Of a stretch of 64,000 bases of DNA, positions 17,414-27,413 are shown in pieces. Positions within the stretch are counted from its first letter, which is position 1; each line of letters opens with the position of its first letter. The DNA lies in assembly GCA_050011535.1 (NCBI GenBank), contig JBEKIX010000006.1, positions 9,148 to 73,147 on the forward strand, written 5' to 3'. The translations under genes were made by a program, and so were the position numbers. The notes beneath the pieces are model-generated. The model was given only the letters and a program-made list of their open reading frames with translations, did not search any database and had not been told where the DNA came from. The DNA is from JAFNAG01 sp050011535 (GTDB lineage Bacteria > Acidobacteriota > UBA6911).

Positions 17414-18163
17414 ATGAGAGTTCCTGTAATTGCAGGAAACTGGAAGATGCACAAGACCTTGGCAGAAGCGCGCGCGCTGGGCCAGGCAATCTGCAATGGA
17501 GCCGAGCGGGTGACGCACTGCCAGGTAGTTCTGGCCCCTCCCTTTACGGCACTCACGGCGGTCGCTGATGTCATTCGCGGCTCGCGCTTGATTCTCGCTG
17601 CGCAAAATGTGTACTGGGAGCCCAAAGGCGCATTCACGGGAGAGATCAGCTTACCAATGCTTGAGGACGTGGGCTGCGGCATGGTCATCCTTGGGCATTC
17701 CGAGCGCCGGCAGTATTTCGGCGAAACCGACCAGTCGGTCAACCGGAAGCTTCGCGAGGCGATGAAATACACGCTGAAGCCGATCGTCTGCATAGGCGAG
17801 ACGCTCGAACAGCGGGAGGCCGGGAGCTATCACGCGGTAATCTCTCAACAACTTGCAGGCGGACTCGATGGCTTGACACACCAGGACCTTCTGCGTATTA
17901 TTCTCGCCTATGAGCCGGTCTGGGCGATCGGAACGGGCCGTACGGCATCGCCGGAGATCGCACAGGAAGTTCATCGCGGGATTCGCGGCTGGCTTCGAGA
18001 CAAGTTCGGCGACGACGCGGCCCGGCAGATTCGCATCTTATACGGAGGCAGCATCAAGCCGGAAAACATCGCTGACTTGATGCGTCAGCCGGACATTGAC
18101 GGCGGGCTGGTGGGTGGTGCCTGCCTGGAAGCAGAGAGCTTCTTGAGCATCATCCACTATTGA
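17414..18163 (+). CDS. tpiA: Triosephosphate isomerase
   Basis: 249 residues beginning MRVPVIAGNWKMHKT, with the N-x-K substrate site. The catalytic His sits in ILGHSERR near residue 95, and the catalytic Glu in LAYEPVWAIGTG near residue 166; YGGSIKPEN and GGLVGGACLE form the phosphate site. It interconverts dihydroxyacetone phosphate and glyceraldehyde 3-phosphate. GAGAGGAA precedes the start. It lies 38 bases upstream of secG. Confidence 0.97.
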   Translation: MRVPVIAGNWKMHKTLAEARALGQAICNGAERVTHCQVVLAPPFTALTAVADVIRGSRLILAAQNVYWEPKGAFTGEISLPMLEDVGCGMVILGHSERRQYFGETDQSVNRKLREAMKYTLKPIVCIGETLEQREAGSYHAVISQQLAGGLDGLTHQDLLRIILAYEPVWAIGTGRTASPEIAQEVHRGIRGWLRDKFGDDAARQIRILYGGSIKPENIADLMRQPDIDGGLVGGACLEAESFLSIIHY

Positions 18164-18201
18164 GATTCGGCCGGCCGGCGGAAGGCAGGTAACTAAGAGC
18201 A

Positions 18202-18690
18202 ATGCTAGGTTATTACGCAATTATAATGTTGCACGTGCTGGTTTGTTTCATTTTGATTCTTGTCGTGCTCTTGCAGTCGGGCAAGGGCGCCGATCTGGCC
18301 GGTGCATTCGGCGGTGGTGCCACGCAGACAGCCTTCGGCAGCCGTGGACCCGCGTCATTTCTTTCGAAGGTGACTACCGGCGCCGCAATCATGTTCATGA
18401 TAACGAGCATTGCGCTCTCGGGTCTGACCACCGGCGGATCGAGCAAGTCGATCATGGAATCCGGCAAAGGCGGTGCGACTACTAGCAGGAGTGTAACAGT
18501 TCCCGTGCGTACTTCCGGTGCTCAACAAAAAGGGCTGACTCCGGACGAAATCAAGAGGCGGCAGGCCGAGATCGAATCCAAGGCCCAGCAGCAACCACCC
18601 GCCAAGGCTCCCGTACAGCCAACGGCTCCGGCCGGGAATCAGACTCCTGCGCCGGCAAAGAAGGCTCCGACGGGAAAGAGTCCCTTTTAG
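18202..18690 (+). CDS. secG: Preprotein translocase subunit SecG with long C-terminal tail
   Basis: 162 residues. Two membrane spans (residues ~4-22 and ~57-75) flank the conserved cytosolic segment LLQSGKGADLAGAFGGG-TQTAFGSRG. SecG pairs with SecYE in the inner membrane. The family is usually 70-110 residues; here a Lys/Gln/Pro/Ala-rich tail of ~75 residues is added, which is seen in some other phyla and probably disordered. Linkage with tpiA is a common bacterial order. The tRNA-Leu gene follows after 55 bases. Confidence 0.93.
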   Translation: MLGYYAIIMLHVLVCFILILVVLLQSGKGADLAGAFGGGATQTAFGSRGPASFLSKVTTGAAIMFMITSIALSGLTTGGSSKSIMESGKGGATTSRSVTVPVRTSGAQQKGLTPDEIKRRQAEIESKAQQQPPAKAPVQPTAPAGNQTPAPAKKAPTGKSPF

Positions 18691-18745
18691 AAACATCCGG
18701 CTGCTTCCTGCGTCAGCGGGGCAGGCAACTCTTTGCAGTTTTCGT

Positions 18746-18830
<85 letters not shown>

Positions 18831-19080
18831 ACCAATCGCCGCGACATCCTTTCGCTCTCTTGTCGGTCCTTATTGCCCATCCGCAGGCGTATCTTCTCGG
18901 TAAATTCCTACAAGCCATCGAGTTTTTGCGTGTCCGTTTTTGACACACATAAGTCCCATAAGCGGCCAATTGCTCGACGAGCCAGTTCGGCTCTTTCATG
19001 AAAAACCTCTGTCAATGGTTTAGTTTATGGCTGAATCCCCGAGTGGTATAGGGATTGCCTTTTCTTTGTCGGAGGAATCC

Positions 19081-20334
19081 ATGGATATTCCACGCATAGG
19101 GCAGGCACGCAAGCGTCGCATCCGGTGGACAATTTATGGGGTGCTTTGCTTAAGCGCGATCGGTGGCATCAGTTGGTACGTCACTAAACTCAAGCCGGCG
19201 GCACCGAGTGTGGAGCGCGCCACTGTCTGGGTCAACACGGTCAAGCGCGGTGCCATCGTTCTGGATGTGCGGGGACCAGGCACCCTGGTTCCGCTGGAAA
19301 TTCGCTGGGTCGCGGCACAAGCCAGCGGCCGATTGGAAAGACGGCTGGTAGAGCCGGGCACGCGAGTAAAGGCGGACACGGTGTTGCTCGAACTGAGCAA
19401 TCCTGATTTGCAACAGGATGTTCTGACCGCGGAGTGGGATTGGAAGTCGTCGGTGAGCGATCTTGCGGACTTCAAGGTCAAGCTGGAAGTGGACGACCTG
19501 ACCGCTGAAGCCAACATATCGAAGCTCGAGTCCGATCATAATATGGCAAAAATGCGGCTGGAAGCGCAGCAAGAACTTGCCAAGTTCGGGTTGAATGCTG
19601 ACCTGGACGTGCGTCAAGCAAGGGTCACGGCGGAGGACCTTGCCAACCAGATCAAACTTCAGATACAGCTCAGGGAGAAAAACAAAGAATCGATCGAAGC
19701 ACAGCTGGCGATCAGGCAGCGAGCCATCGACAAGCTAAGAGCCGTCTATGAACTGAAACGCAGCCAACTCGACCAGCTCAAGGTCAGAGCAGGTGTTGAC
19801 GGCGTGCTCCAGGAAGTAGACGTGGATGAGGGGAAACAGGTCTCCGTGGGAATGGAGTTGGCCAGGGTGTCCAACCCTGCAAGGCTCAAGGCGCAACTCA
19901 AGATCATGGAGTCGCAGGCCAAGGATGTGCAAATCGGACAGGTCGCTTCGATCGACTGGCGCAACGGCCTTATCCCGGGCCACGTCATCCGGAAGGATCC
20001 CACGGTGCAAACCGGTACAGTGACCGTCGATGTCGCCCTGGACGGGGACCTCCCGCATGGCGCCATTCCTGACCTGAGTGTCGACGGGACCATCGAACTT
20101 GAGCGCCTGAATAACGTAATATATGTGGAACGTCCGACACAGGGCCAGGAGGGAAGTCTGATAGGGCTTTTCCGGTTGACGCCCGACGGCAGGGAAGCGG
20201 AACGCGTGCAGGTAAAAATCGGACGCGTGGCCGTGAGCGTGGTTGAAATCTTGAGCGGACTCAAGGTCGGAGATCAGGTGATTCTCTCCGACATGTCGGC
20301 GTATGATACGACAGACCGCATCAGACTGAATTGA
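19081..20334 (+). CDS. Membrane-fusion (HlyD/RND-adaptor-like) protein
   Basis: About 417 residues from MDIPRIGQARKRRIRW; GGAGG precedes ATG 19081, though the frame opens at 19027. One membrane anchor (WTIYGVLCLSAIGGISWYV, ~15-33) is followed by a lipoyl-like half (RGPGTLVPLEIRWVAAQASGRLERRLVEPG), a helical hairpin rich in Lys/Gln/Glu (~115-225), the second lipoyl half and a beta-barrel (VGMELARVSN...). It would bridge inner and outer membranes for an ABC efflux or lipid-export pump. The ABC ATPase gene follows 110 bases downstream. The ~250 bases between tRNA-Leu and this gene show no feature I can support. Confidence 0.82.
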   Translation: MDIPRIGQARKRRIRWTIYGVLCLSAIGGISWYVTKLKPAAPSVERATVWVNTVKRGAIVLDVRGPGTLVPLEIRWVAAQASGRLERRLVEPGTRVKADTVLLELSNPDLQQDVLTAEWDWKSSVSDLADFKVKLEVDDLTAEANISKLESDHNMAKMRLEAQQELAKFGLNADLDVRQARVTAEDLANQIKLQIQLREKNKESIEAQLAIRQRAIDKLRAVYELKRSQLDQLKVRAGVDGVLQEVDVDEGKQVSVGMELARVSNPARLKAQLKIMESQAKDVQIGQVASIDWRNGLIPGHVIRKDPTVQTGTVTVDVALDGDLPHGAIPDLSVDGTIELERLNNVIYVERPTQGQEGSLIGLFRLTPDGREAERVQVKIGRVAVSVVEILSGLKVGDQVILSDMSAYDTTDRIRLN

Positions 20335-20444
20335 GAGGCTTACGGTTGTGGATTGAGGTGCTCATTCGGAGGTGTGCCGGCGCGAAACACTCAAGCCGCA
20401 GCCTTGGTCGACAGCCTGCTATCAACGTACAATAAGGAGGCACG

Positions 20445-21149
20445 ATGACTGCAACCGATCATTCGCTAATTCACCTCGAGAGCGTCACAAAGGTCTTTTT
20501 CACCGAAGAAGTCGAGACCCATGCCTTGGCTGGAATTCATCTGGATATTAGTAAAGGAGAGTACGTCTCCATCAACGGACCATCGGGGTGCGGAAAGTCC
20601 ACGCTTCTATCGATCCTCGGCCTCCTGGATTCACCCACGGACGGCATTTATCAGCTGGATGGCAAGCCTGTCGAGAAACTCAATGCGTCCGAACGCGCCC
20701 GGATTCGCAATCGCCAGATCGGGTTCGTATTTCAGAGCTTCAACCTGATCGGCGATCTCACCGTCTTTGAAAACGTGGAACTACCTCTGACCTACCGCGG
20801 CATGAGATCCTCGGAGCGCAAGACGCGCGTCAACGAGGCGCTCGAGAAAGTGGAAATGGCTCACCGCGTCAAGCATCTGCCCAGCCAACTTTCCGGAGGG
20901 CAGCAGCAGCGTGTCGCAGTGGCGCGGGCACTCGTTGGGAATCCGCTGATCCTCCTGGCCGACGAGCCGACTGGAAACCTCGACTCAAAAAACGGCGAGG
21001 CGGTGATGGATCTCATGGGCAACCTCCACAAAGAGGGAGCTACCATCTGCATGGTCACCCACGATCCAAGGTATTCCGAACATGCGGAACGGACGGTTCA
21101 CCTGTTCGATGGCCGTGTTGTAGAAGAGAACATGGCTGAGGTTTCCTGA
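20445..21149 (+). CDS. ABC transporter ATP-binding protein (MacB/LolD type)
   Basis: 234 residues. Walker A is GPSGCGKSTL (~45-54), the Q-loop lies in GFVFQSFNLI, the signature is LSGGQQQRVAVARAL (~150), Walker B is LLADEPTGNLDS and the switch His is in MVTHDPRYS. This fits the MacB/LolD/FtsE group, which works with FtsX-like permeases. No permease gene follows; a strong hairpin and then the convergent receptor gene close the unit, so the permease must be encoded elsewhere. AAGGAGG precedes the ATG. Confidence 0.92.
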   Translation: MTATDHSLIHLESVTKVFFTEEVETHALAGIHLDISKGEYVSINGPSGCGKSTLLSILGLLDSPTDGIYQLDGKPVEKLNASERARIRNRQIGFVFQSFNLIGDLTVFENVELPLTYRGMRSSERKTRVNEALEKVEMAHRVKHLPSQLSGGQQQRVAVARALVGNPLILLADEPTGNLDSKNGEAVMDLMGNLHKEGATICMVTHDPRYSEHAERTVHLFDGRVVEENMAEVS

Positions 21150-21184
21150 GCCTGTCTGCCGCAGCAATCATCGCCAAAAATAGA

Positions 21185-21212
21185 AAGGGCCCCGAACCAT
21201 CGCGGGGCCCTT
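21185..21212. terminator. Strong hairpin between convergent genes
   Basis: A perfect 10-bp stem, AAGGGCCCCG (21185-21194) with CGGGGCCCTT (21203-21212), and an 8-base loop lie between the ABC ATPase stop and the receptor stop. Short A-rich sequence precedes it, which becomes U-rich in the minus-strand transcript, so it probably ends the receptor transcript and also the ATPase one. Confidence 0.8.
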
Positions 21213-21236
21213 GGTGAATAATTCGCGCCGTGAAGT

Positions 21237-24200
21237 CTAGAAGATGAACTTCAGGGCGAACTGGATGTTTCTCCGCTCACCGGCAGCACCCCTGAGGGCA
21301 CCGATGTATCCCTGCTCCGCGATATCGGCCAAACCGATATCCGCATAGAGATTTGCATGGTTGAACACGTTGTACATCTCGCTGCGGAACTGAAGGCTGG
21401 TTCCCTCTCTCGGCAGCTTGAAGTTCTTGTAGATTCCCATGTTGAAATCCCAGAGGCCGGGTTGGCGGAAGGTGTTCCGCCCGGCCATGGTCTGAGGAAA
21501 GGGACCAAAGTCCGAGGTTCCTGTGATCGCATTGGCGTAGCTGCCCGCCATGCTTTCCTGGCTGGACAGGTCGATGTAATTGAAGTAGTTGGGGACTCCG
21601 GCCACCGGGGCAGGATTCCCTGAGCCGGTGAGTTGGGGTCCGCCGTTCACCGTAATCAGCCGATTGCACAACACATACGAGTTAGAGCAATCAAACACGG
21701 TGAAGGGCGCTCCTGTATGCGCTGAGAAGATAGGCGCAAGGCTCCACCCGCCGAGGATTTCATTGGCGAAGCCCTTCATGTTCTTCCCCGTGGGGATTTG
21801 CCAGATGCCGCTGACGTTGAAACGATGCCGGATGTCAAAGTCGGCGCTCCCATAGTCAAGACTGGGATTGCGAGGATCGAGCAACCCCAGGTTGAAGTTG
21901 TTGCTGAGGCCGCTGAACGTATCGCTGACGTTGTCGAGCGCATGAGACCAGGTCCAGTTCAAATTGAGCTGGAGGCCCGAATTGAACACGTTCTGCGTCC
22001 TCAACTCCGTCACCATGGCATTATAGTTTGAGTACCCATCGTCGGTGCGGAAATTGATATTGGAGTACTGGGGGTTCTCCCTGGCGTTGGGATCGGGGTT
22101 ACCCATGAATACCGCCGCTGAACCCAAGTCGTTTTCACGGTCGATGGAGTAGAGCCCCACGCCTTTGGATCCTGTATATTGGAGGCTGAGCACGGTGTCC
22201 CGGGCGAGCTGGTGTTCGAGCGCGAAACTCCAGAAATCAATACGGGCCGTTCCCATGTTAGGGTTGACGGCACGCAATTGAACCACGGGCAACGTCGCGG
22301 TGCCCGACGATCCCGCCAGCGGTCCGGCATTGTTGACGGTAACCGGAAGATTGCCGCCGACGTCGGTTGGCCCCAGGGTCACCACCGCATAATTCGGCGG
22401 ATTCTGAATCACGTTGAAAGTGACGTTGCCGAAGTTCCTCTCGTAGCTTATCCCATAACCGCCGCGAATGCTGGTCTTGCCGGTTCCAAACAAATCCCAG
22501 GCAATCCCGACGCGCGGAGCAAAATTATGGAGATTCTTCTGCCAGAGCCCGCCGATCGGGCTGTTGGGAGCAACCTGCACGGAACCGCCGGCGATCTGCT
22601 GATCGATGGTGGATCCCGGACCCATGTAGTAGTTGGAATCTTTGTACGGATCTTTGTTGTGCTGAACCCCGTAGTACTCCCAGCGCAGACCCAGATTCAC
22701 GGTAAACCGCGGCCGCAAGCGCCAGGAATCCTGAGCATAGAGAGCGTAGTCACCATACCGGTTGCTCCTCGTGAAGTCCGGGGCACCCACCGGCAGAGTG
22801 ACAGTCTGCCCTGGATACTTGCCCTGCGGATTGACCGCCGCCGCAAAGCTCAGCAACTGGCCGTTTAAAAAATTATCCATCCCCTGTTTGAGGTTTCCAC
22901 CCAGCTGTTCCACGGCCTCTTCATAGGCGCCAAACGCGCGGTTGTCGCGGATGTAAATATACTGGCCGCCGAAGCGGAAGGTGTGCGTGCCCTTGTTCCA
23001 GCTGACATCCTCGTAGATCTGCCCCAGATTCTGGGGTCCCCCGAATGGGATTGCGTTGCCGGGGGAGAACGGCAGGTATCCCGGCATCGCTACGTCGATT
23101 CCGAGCACGCTGGACGCTACATTCCCGGAAGACAGGTACAACCCAGGGGAAACCGGAGCGGAACCCAGCGGCTGCAAGTCGTTCAACCGATTGTATACGA
23201 CCTTTGACTGAGAGACCAACTGCGAGGAAAAAGTGTGGGTCACCGACAACAGAGCATTCTGGTTGACGTCGCTTTCCCCGGTGTCGTATCCCGCGTACGG
23301 GCTGCTGGCGATGGTGCCCGGAAACAGGTTGTCATGATCCAAGGCATACCTCATGTAGAGAGTCGTCTTGGAACTCAGATTGTAGTCCACCCGCTCCACG
23401 GTCTGGTATTCATCCCGTGGATTCCCGCCGCCGGCATCGGCAGCCACCGGATAATTCACCGTGCCGAAAATCGGCGTGCTGGCGGGCAGGTTGGCGCAAG
23501 GCCCGGTAGTATTGCAGAGGCCGGGAATCATGCTCTTTGTGTAAATCGTTCCATTGGGCTGGACCTTCAACTGGCTTCCCAGCTGGGCGAAGAACTGTTG
23601 TGTTGCCGGCGCCGCCGCGGCAACCAGCTGCGGCATCGCGACCAGCGCAGTCTCCGTGGCCATGCTGCGGACCTTGAACCATTCGGTGTTGCTGAAGAAG
23701 AACAACTTGTCCTTGATCGCTGGACCTCCTACCGAAAACCCGAACTGGTTTCGCGTGAAAACGCCCCTCGGAATGTCCCTGGCATTGTTGTCGAAGCCGT
23801 TCGACGAGAGCGCCGAAACGCGGTTAAACTCGTAAGCGGAGCCGTGGAACTGATTCGTGCCCGACTTCGTGGTTACGTTTACGACGCCGCCGCCGGCGCG
23901 GCCGTACTCGGCCGTGAAATCACTTGTGACAACGCTGAACTCCTGCACCGAATCCAGAGGAACGCTCTGTCCCACGGAGGCGGTAAAAGTGTCGTTGTTG
24001 TCTGCGCCATCCAGCAACACATTAGTGCTCGCACTGCGCTGGCCGTTGATGTTGACGCCAACGCCGCGAATCGCTCCGTTCGCAACATCTCTGGGGTCTC
24101 CAGGAGTGACGTCTCCCGAGGTGCCTACCAAGTCATAGGGATTGCGTGTGAGGGTTGGAAGTTCCAGGATCTGCTTGGTCGAGATCACGCTGGACAACGT

Positions 24201-24617
24201 CTGCGTCACGGTATCCACCTGCTCGGCTGCCTCGGTGACAATCACCGTGGTCTGCGTTGCCCCAACTGTGAGCGCAAAGTCCGCACTCGTCACGCCGCCG
24301 ACGGTCAACACAACTTGCTTTTGTGAGGGATTGAAGCCTGTCTTTGTCACCGACACCGAGTAATTACCCGGCAAGAGGTTGGTGACGACATAGCTTCCAT
24401 CATTGCCCGTGATCGTCGAACGCTCAGCGTTCGTGTTCACATTCTTGACTATGACGGCAGCTCCCGGAACCACGGCGCCGCTCTGATCCTTTACGGTTCC
24501 TAAGACTCTGGCGGTTTCCTGCTGTGCCATGAGAATGCCGGCGCACAGCAGCACCACAAACAACGCCGGACAGCAGCGCCGGATGTTTATGGCTGCTCTT
24601 CTTGTAAGCAATTCCAT
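21237..24617 (-). CDS. TonB-dependent receptor, Oar-like, with carboxypeptidase-regulatory domain
   Basis: About 1126 residues from MELLTRRAAINIRR, chosen because GGAGGAAC precedes it; an open frame reaches 24719. A signal peptide (CCPALFVVLLCAGILMAQQ) is followed by a carboxypeptidase-regulatory-like beta domain (~40-120, GTVKDQSGAVVPGAAV...LLPGNYSVSV), a plug domain (LPTLTRNPYDL, INGQRSASTNVLLDGADNND) and a long barrel ending in LQFALKFIF with a C-terminal Phe. Such Oar-type receptors are greatly expanded in Acidobacteriota and probably import large organic ligands. The ligand is unknown. A TonB-like protein is encoded ~3 kb away. Confidence 0.93.
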   Translation of the reverse strand: MELLTRRAAINIRRCCPALFVVLLCAGILMAQQETARVLGTVKDQSGAVVPGAAVIVKNVNTNAERSTITGNDGSYVVTNLLPGNYSVSVTKTGFNPSQKQVVLTVGGVTSADFALTVGATQTTVIVTEAAEQVDTVTQTLSSVISTKQILELPTLTRNPYDLVGTSGDVTPGDPRDVANGAIRGVGVNINGQRSASTNVLLDGADNNDTFTASVGQSVPLDSVQEFSVVTSDFTAEYGRAGGGVVNVTTKSGTNQFHGSAYEFNRVSALSSNGFDNNARDIPRGVFTRNQFGFSVGGPAIKDKLFFFSNTEWFKVRSMATETALVAMPQLVAAAAPATQQFFAQLGSQLKVQPNGTIYTKSMIPGLCNTTGPCANLPASTPIFGTVNYPVAADAGGGNPRDEYQTVERVDYNLSSKTTLYMRYALDHDNLFPGTIASSPYAGYDTGESDVNQNALLSVTHTFSSQLVSQSKVVYNRLNDLQPLGSAPVSPGLYLSSGNVASSVLGIDVAMPGYLPFSPGNAIPFGGPQNLGQIYEDVSWNKGTHTFRFGGQYIYIRDNRAFGAYEEAVEQLGGNLKQGMDNFLNGQLLSFAAAVNPQGKYPGQTVTLPVGAPDFTRSNRYGDYALYAQDSWRLRPRFTVNLGLRWEYYGVQHNKDPYKDSNYYMGPGSTIDQQIAGGSVQVAPNSPIGGLWQKNLHNFAPRVGIAWDLFGTGKTSIRGGYGISYERNFGNVTFNVIQNPPNYAVVTLGPTDVGGNLPVTVNNAGPLAGSSGTATLPVVQLRAVNPNMGTARIDFWSFALEHQLARDTVLSLQYTGSKGVGLYSIDRENDLGSAAVFMGNPDPNARENPQYSNINFRTDDGYSNYNAMVTELRTQNVFNSGLQLNLNWTWSHALDNVSDTFSGLSNNFNLGLLDPRNPSLDYGSADFDIRHRFNVSGIWQIPTGKNMKGFANEILGGWSLAPIFSAHTGAPFTVFDCSNSYVLCNRLITVNGGPQLTGSGNPAPVAGVPNYFNYIDLSSQESMAGSYANAITGTSDFGPFPQTMAGRNTFRQPGLWDFNMGIYKNFKLPREGTSLQFRSEMYNVFNHANLYADIGLADIAEQGYIGALRGAAGERRNIQFALKFIF

Positions 24618-25135
24618 AGAAAGTTCCTCCAAAAACTTCTTTGACTTGGTTGGGTATGGAATGGAAAAACTGAGGGGTGAGCAAAGCCTCATTTCCAACC
24701 TGCTAATAAGCGGCCCCAACCAGACAATTCACTTCACCCAGGGCTTCAGAAGCAAAAAACGAACCAGAACGCTCGGTTTAAATGGATGGGGAAGTGGATC
24801 CTATAATTTTTTTATTAATGAGTTCATATCGATATGGACATTGTTTGATGCCAGGGCGCAACAAGACAGGCTGTGCCAGAGCATGAATATCTACCTGCCG
24901 GTAAACTGATTAGTAAATATAATAATTTCCATAATCTTCAGCTCAGTCGTCCTAAACCCTGCATGCCTGGATATACAGAATCTTGAGTGATTTCATTCAA
25001 CTATTTGAATATGTGCATGTATTCCGGAAAGTGCTTTGCCGATGAGCGGAATGAAGAAATGAATATATTTCTGTTTTTGATGCGGAAATCAGGTGATTAC
25101 ATATACCTGATCCTGCAACACTCAATCGTCGCAGA
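24618..25135. other. A+T-rich intergenic region upstream of the receptor
   Basis: This 518-base stretch is visibly richer in A and T than its surroundings (for example the run ATAATTTTTTTATTAATGAG near 24804). Open frames here have no recognisable composition or motifs. It should hold the receptor promoter (minus strand) and the 3' end of the usp transcript. I see no tRNA, riboswitch or inverted-repeat element. Confidence 0.5.
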
Positions 25136-26044
25136 TCAGCGTTTTCTACTCACGGGAACTAGAAGCAGCGGGCGTTTTGTCTGGGCCTGGACTCTCGCGG
25201 CTACGCTGTTGGTCCAGAATGCCGCGGTTCCGGCCCTGCCGTGGGTAGCGAGCACAATGATGCCGGCATCGACGTTTTCGGCAGTCTCTGCGATTACGGT
25301 GGCTGTGTCGCCGTGACGCAATTCGGCGAGCGCGGCCAATCCCGTCTTCTGAAGAGAGGATGTCTGTCGCATCAGGTAGGATTTAAGATCCTCTTCCGCA
25401 AGAGCGAGAATTGCCCGCGTCGTTCCGGGCATGAACTTTCTCGTGGTGGCATCGCGACCGGCGAGAGCGCCCACTGTGGGCACGACCGATAGCAACTGGA
25501 GCCGTGCGCCAAGAGCGCGAGCGAGATCGGCCGCCACGGCAAGCCCCTGTTCGTGCACAGGGTCTCCGTCGACCGGCGCCAACACTGTTTTGATCGAGAA
25601 TGGAGCGGCATGCGACGGCGCGTCTGGACGTATCAGAAGCACCGGAGTATTGCCTGACGCCGCGACTTGCTGGGCAATGCTGCCCATAAGAATCCTTTTG
25701 AGTCCGCTGCCGCCGTGGGTGCACATGATGATCAGGTCGGGGATGAGTTCATCCTGGTGGGCGACAATGGACTGTACGACGTCTGCAGAGGCCGAAGAGT
25801 GAACATGTGCGGCGGCTGGAAGCCCCGGCGGTTGGGCCAGCGCGATGATGCCCTTCAAATATGCCTCCGCTTCCTCCGTGCTCCTCAAATGTCGTTCCCC
25901 GTGCACCGTCGGGGGAGCGTCGACTTCGACGACATGAATCAATGTGACACGGGCTCCCAGAAAGCCGGCGAGATACCAGGCCGCCGGCAGCGCGGCCTCC
26001 GCCAGCCGCGATCCATCGAGGGGGACGAGAAGATGCTTGAACAT
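25136..26044 (-). CDS. Tandem universal stress protein (UspA)
   Basis: 302 residues with two Usp domains in tandem (~1-145 and ~150-300). Each ends with the ATP-binding pattern G-x2-G-x9-G-S/T or a variant: THGGSGLKRILMGSIAQQVAA in the first and THGRAGTAAFWTNSVAARV in the second. Usp proteins bind ATP and modulate stress survival in the cytoplasm. It starts 10 bases after the NRAMP stop, so the two genes are probably co-transcribed, which hints at a role under metal or oxidative stress. Confidence 0.9.
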   Translation of the reverse strand: MFKHLLVPLDGSRLAEAALPAAWYLAGFLGARVTLIHVVEVDAPPTVHGERHLRSTEEAEAYLKGIIALAQPPGLPAAAHVHSSASADVVQSIVAHQDELIPDLIIMCTHGGSGLKRILMGSIAQQVAASGNTPVLLIRPDAPSHAAPFSIKTVLAPVDGDPVHEQGLAVAADLARALGARLQLLSVVPTVGALAGRDATTRKFMPGTTRAILALAEEDLKSYLMRQTSSLQKTGLAALAELRHGDTATVIAETAENVDAGIIVLATHGRAGTAAFWTNSVAARVQAQTKRPLLLVPVSRKR

Positions 26045-26054
26045 AGTTGTAGCC

Positions 26055-27413
26055 TCAGGATGTTCCCTGAAATGACAGGTACAAATTCAGCGTTACGACA
26101 AGGCCGGTGACAGCCCAGCCTGCGATCGAGGTCAGTTTGCGATTTGCCAACTCGCCCATGACGTCGCGCCGCTGCGAGAACAGCATGAGCGGGATGAGCG
26201 CGAAGGGAAGACCGAAACTGAGAATGACCTGGCTGATCACCAGCGTATGCGTCGGATCCAGCCCGAGTGCAATGACAATCATCGAGGGGAGGATGGTCAC
26301 GAGACGTCGCACCCAGATCGGAATGTTGCGTTCGATGAAGCCTTGCATGATCACCTGGCCCGACATGGTGCCGACGGTGGTGGATGCAAGACCCGAGGCC
26401 AGCAGCGAAACAGCAAAAACCCAGCCGGCCGCCCGTCCCAAAAGAGGCTGCAGGGTCACGTAGGCGCCCTCGAGGGAAGCCACCCGGCTGGGGCCGATTC
26501 CGTGAAAGGTGGCGGCCGCCATCACCAGCATGGCGGCGTTGACGAATCCCGCCACACCCATTGCGATAGTGATATCTGCCATCTCGAAGGAAAGGAGATG
26601 CCGTCGCTGTCTCGGGTCGGTGACGCGAATGCGGCCTTGCGTGAGCGACGAGTGCAGAAAGATTACGTGGGGCATAATCGTCGCGCCCAGAATCCCTGTC
26701 GCCAGCAGCACACTGTCGGAACCGGAGAATCTCGGCACGAAGGCGTGATAGGCAATGGCGCTCCAATCGGGTTTGTACAAGAATGCCTCGATCACGTAGC
26801 AGAGCGCGATCACCCCCAACAGACTGCTGATTACCGCCTCAAGCGGCCGAAATCCGCGTGCTTGTAATGCCAGAATGAGAAAAGTGACCAGAATCGTAAG
26901 TATGCCGGCGATCCAAAGCGGCATGCCGAAAAGGAGGCTGAATCCCAGCGCGGCTCCCACAAATTCGGCAAGGTCCGTCGCCATCGCCACAAATTCCATC
27001 ACAATCCACATGGTCCAAACCACGGGCCGCGAGAAATGCAGGCGGCACAACTCGCCCAGATTGTGCGCTGTGGCAATCCCGAGCTTCGCGGAAAGGGATT
27101 GGACCAGGATCGCCATCAGATTGCTTGCCACCACCACCCAGAGAAGGAGATACCCGAACTTGGCTCCCCCTTCGATGTTGGTGGCGAAATTTCCTGGATC
27201 GACGTAGGCGATGCTCGCGATGAATGCGGGCCCCAGAAACGGCCACAGTCGGGCCAGTCCGCGCCTGCGACTCTCTCCGGAGAGGACCTCTGATGCTGTA
27301 ATTACCGTGACCAAGTCACGTTCGTTCAGATGAGTCCTGGTCGCCGATGGCTTCATAGGATGCGATGGGTTCTGCGGGACCTTTGGTCGCTCTGAATGCG
27401 CGACCGATCCCAT
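26055..27413 (-). CDS. NRAMP divalent metal ion transporter (MntH type)
   Basis: 452 residues, about 11 membrane spans. The metal-binding motif DPGNFATNIEGGAKFGY lies in the first span (~residue 70) and the second, MPHVIFLHSS, in span 6 (~235). These are the NRAMP hallmarks for proton-coupled Mn(II)/Fe(II) uptake. An alternative start is ATG 27356. The N-terminal ~45 residues are polar and cytosolic. The usp gene follows directly. No metal-responsive riboswitch could be recognised upstream. Confidence 0.92.
   Translation of the reverse strand: MGSVAHSERPKVPQNPSHPMKPSATRTHLNERDLVTVITASEVLSGESRRRGLARLWPFLGPAFIASIAYVDPGNFATNIEGGAKFGYLLLWVVVASNLMAILVQSLSAKLGIATAHNLGELCRLHFSRPVVWTMWIVMEFVAMATDLAEFVGAALGFSLLFGMPLWIAGILTILVTFLILALQARGFRPLEAVISSLLGVIALCYVIEAFLYKPDWSAIAYHAFVPRFSGSDSVLLATGILGATIMPHVIFLHSSLTQGRIRVTDPRQRRHLLSFEMADITIAMGVAGFVNAAMLVMAAATFHGIGPSRVASLEGAYVTLQPLLGRAAGWVFAVSLLASGLASTTVGTMSGQVIMQGFIERNIPIWVRRLVTILPSMIVIALGLDPTHTLVISQVILSFGLPFALIPLMLFSQRRDVMGELANRKLTSIAGWAVTGLVVTLNLYLSFQGTS

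Noticed and set aside
23235..24326. 363-codon open frame on the plus strand
   Set aside because: It is opposite the TonB-dependent receptor, whose plug and barrel motifs are clear; the product is Arg/Gly/Val-rich without any motif.
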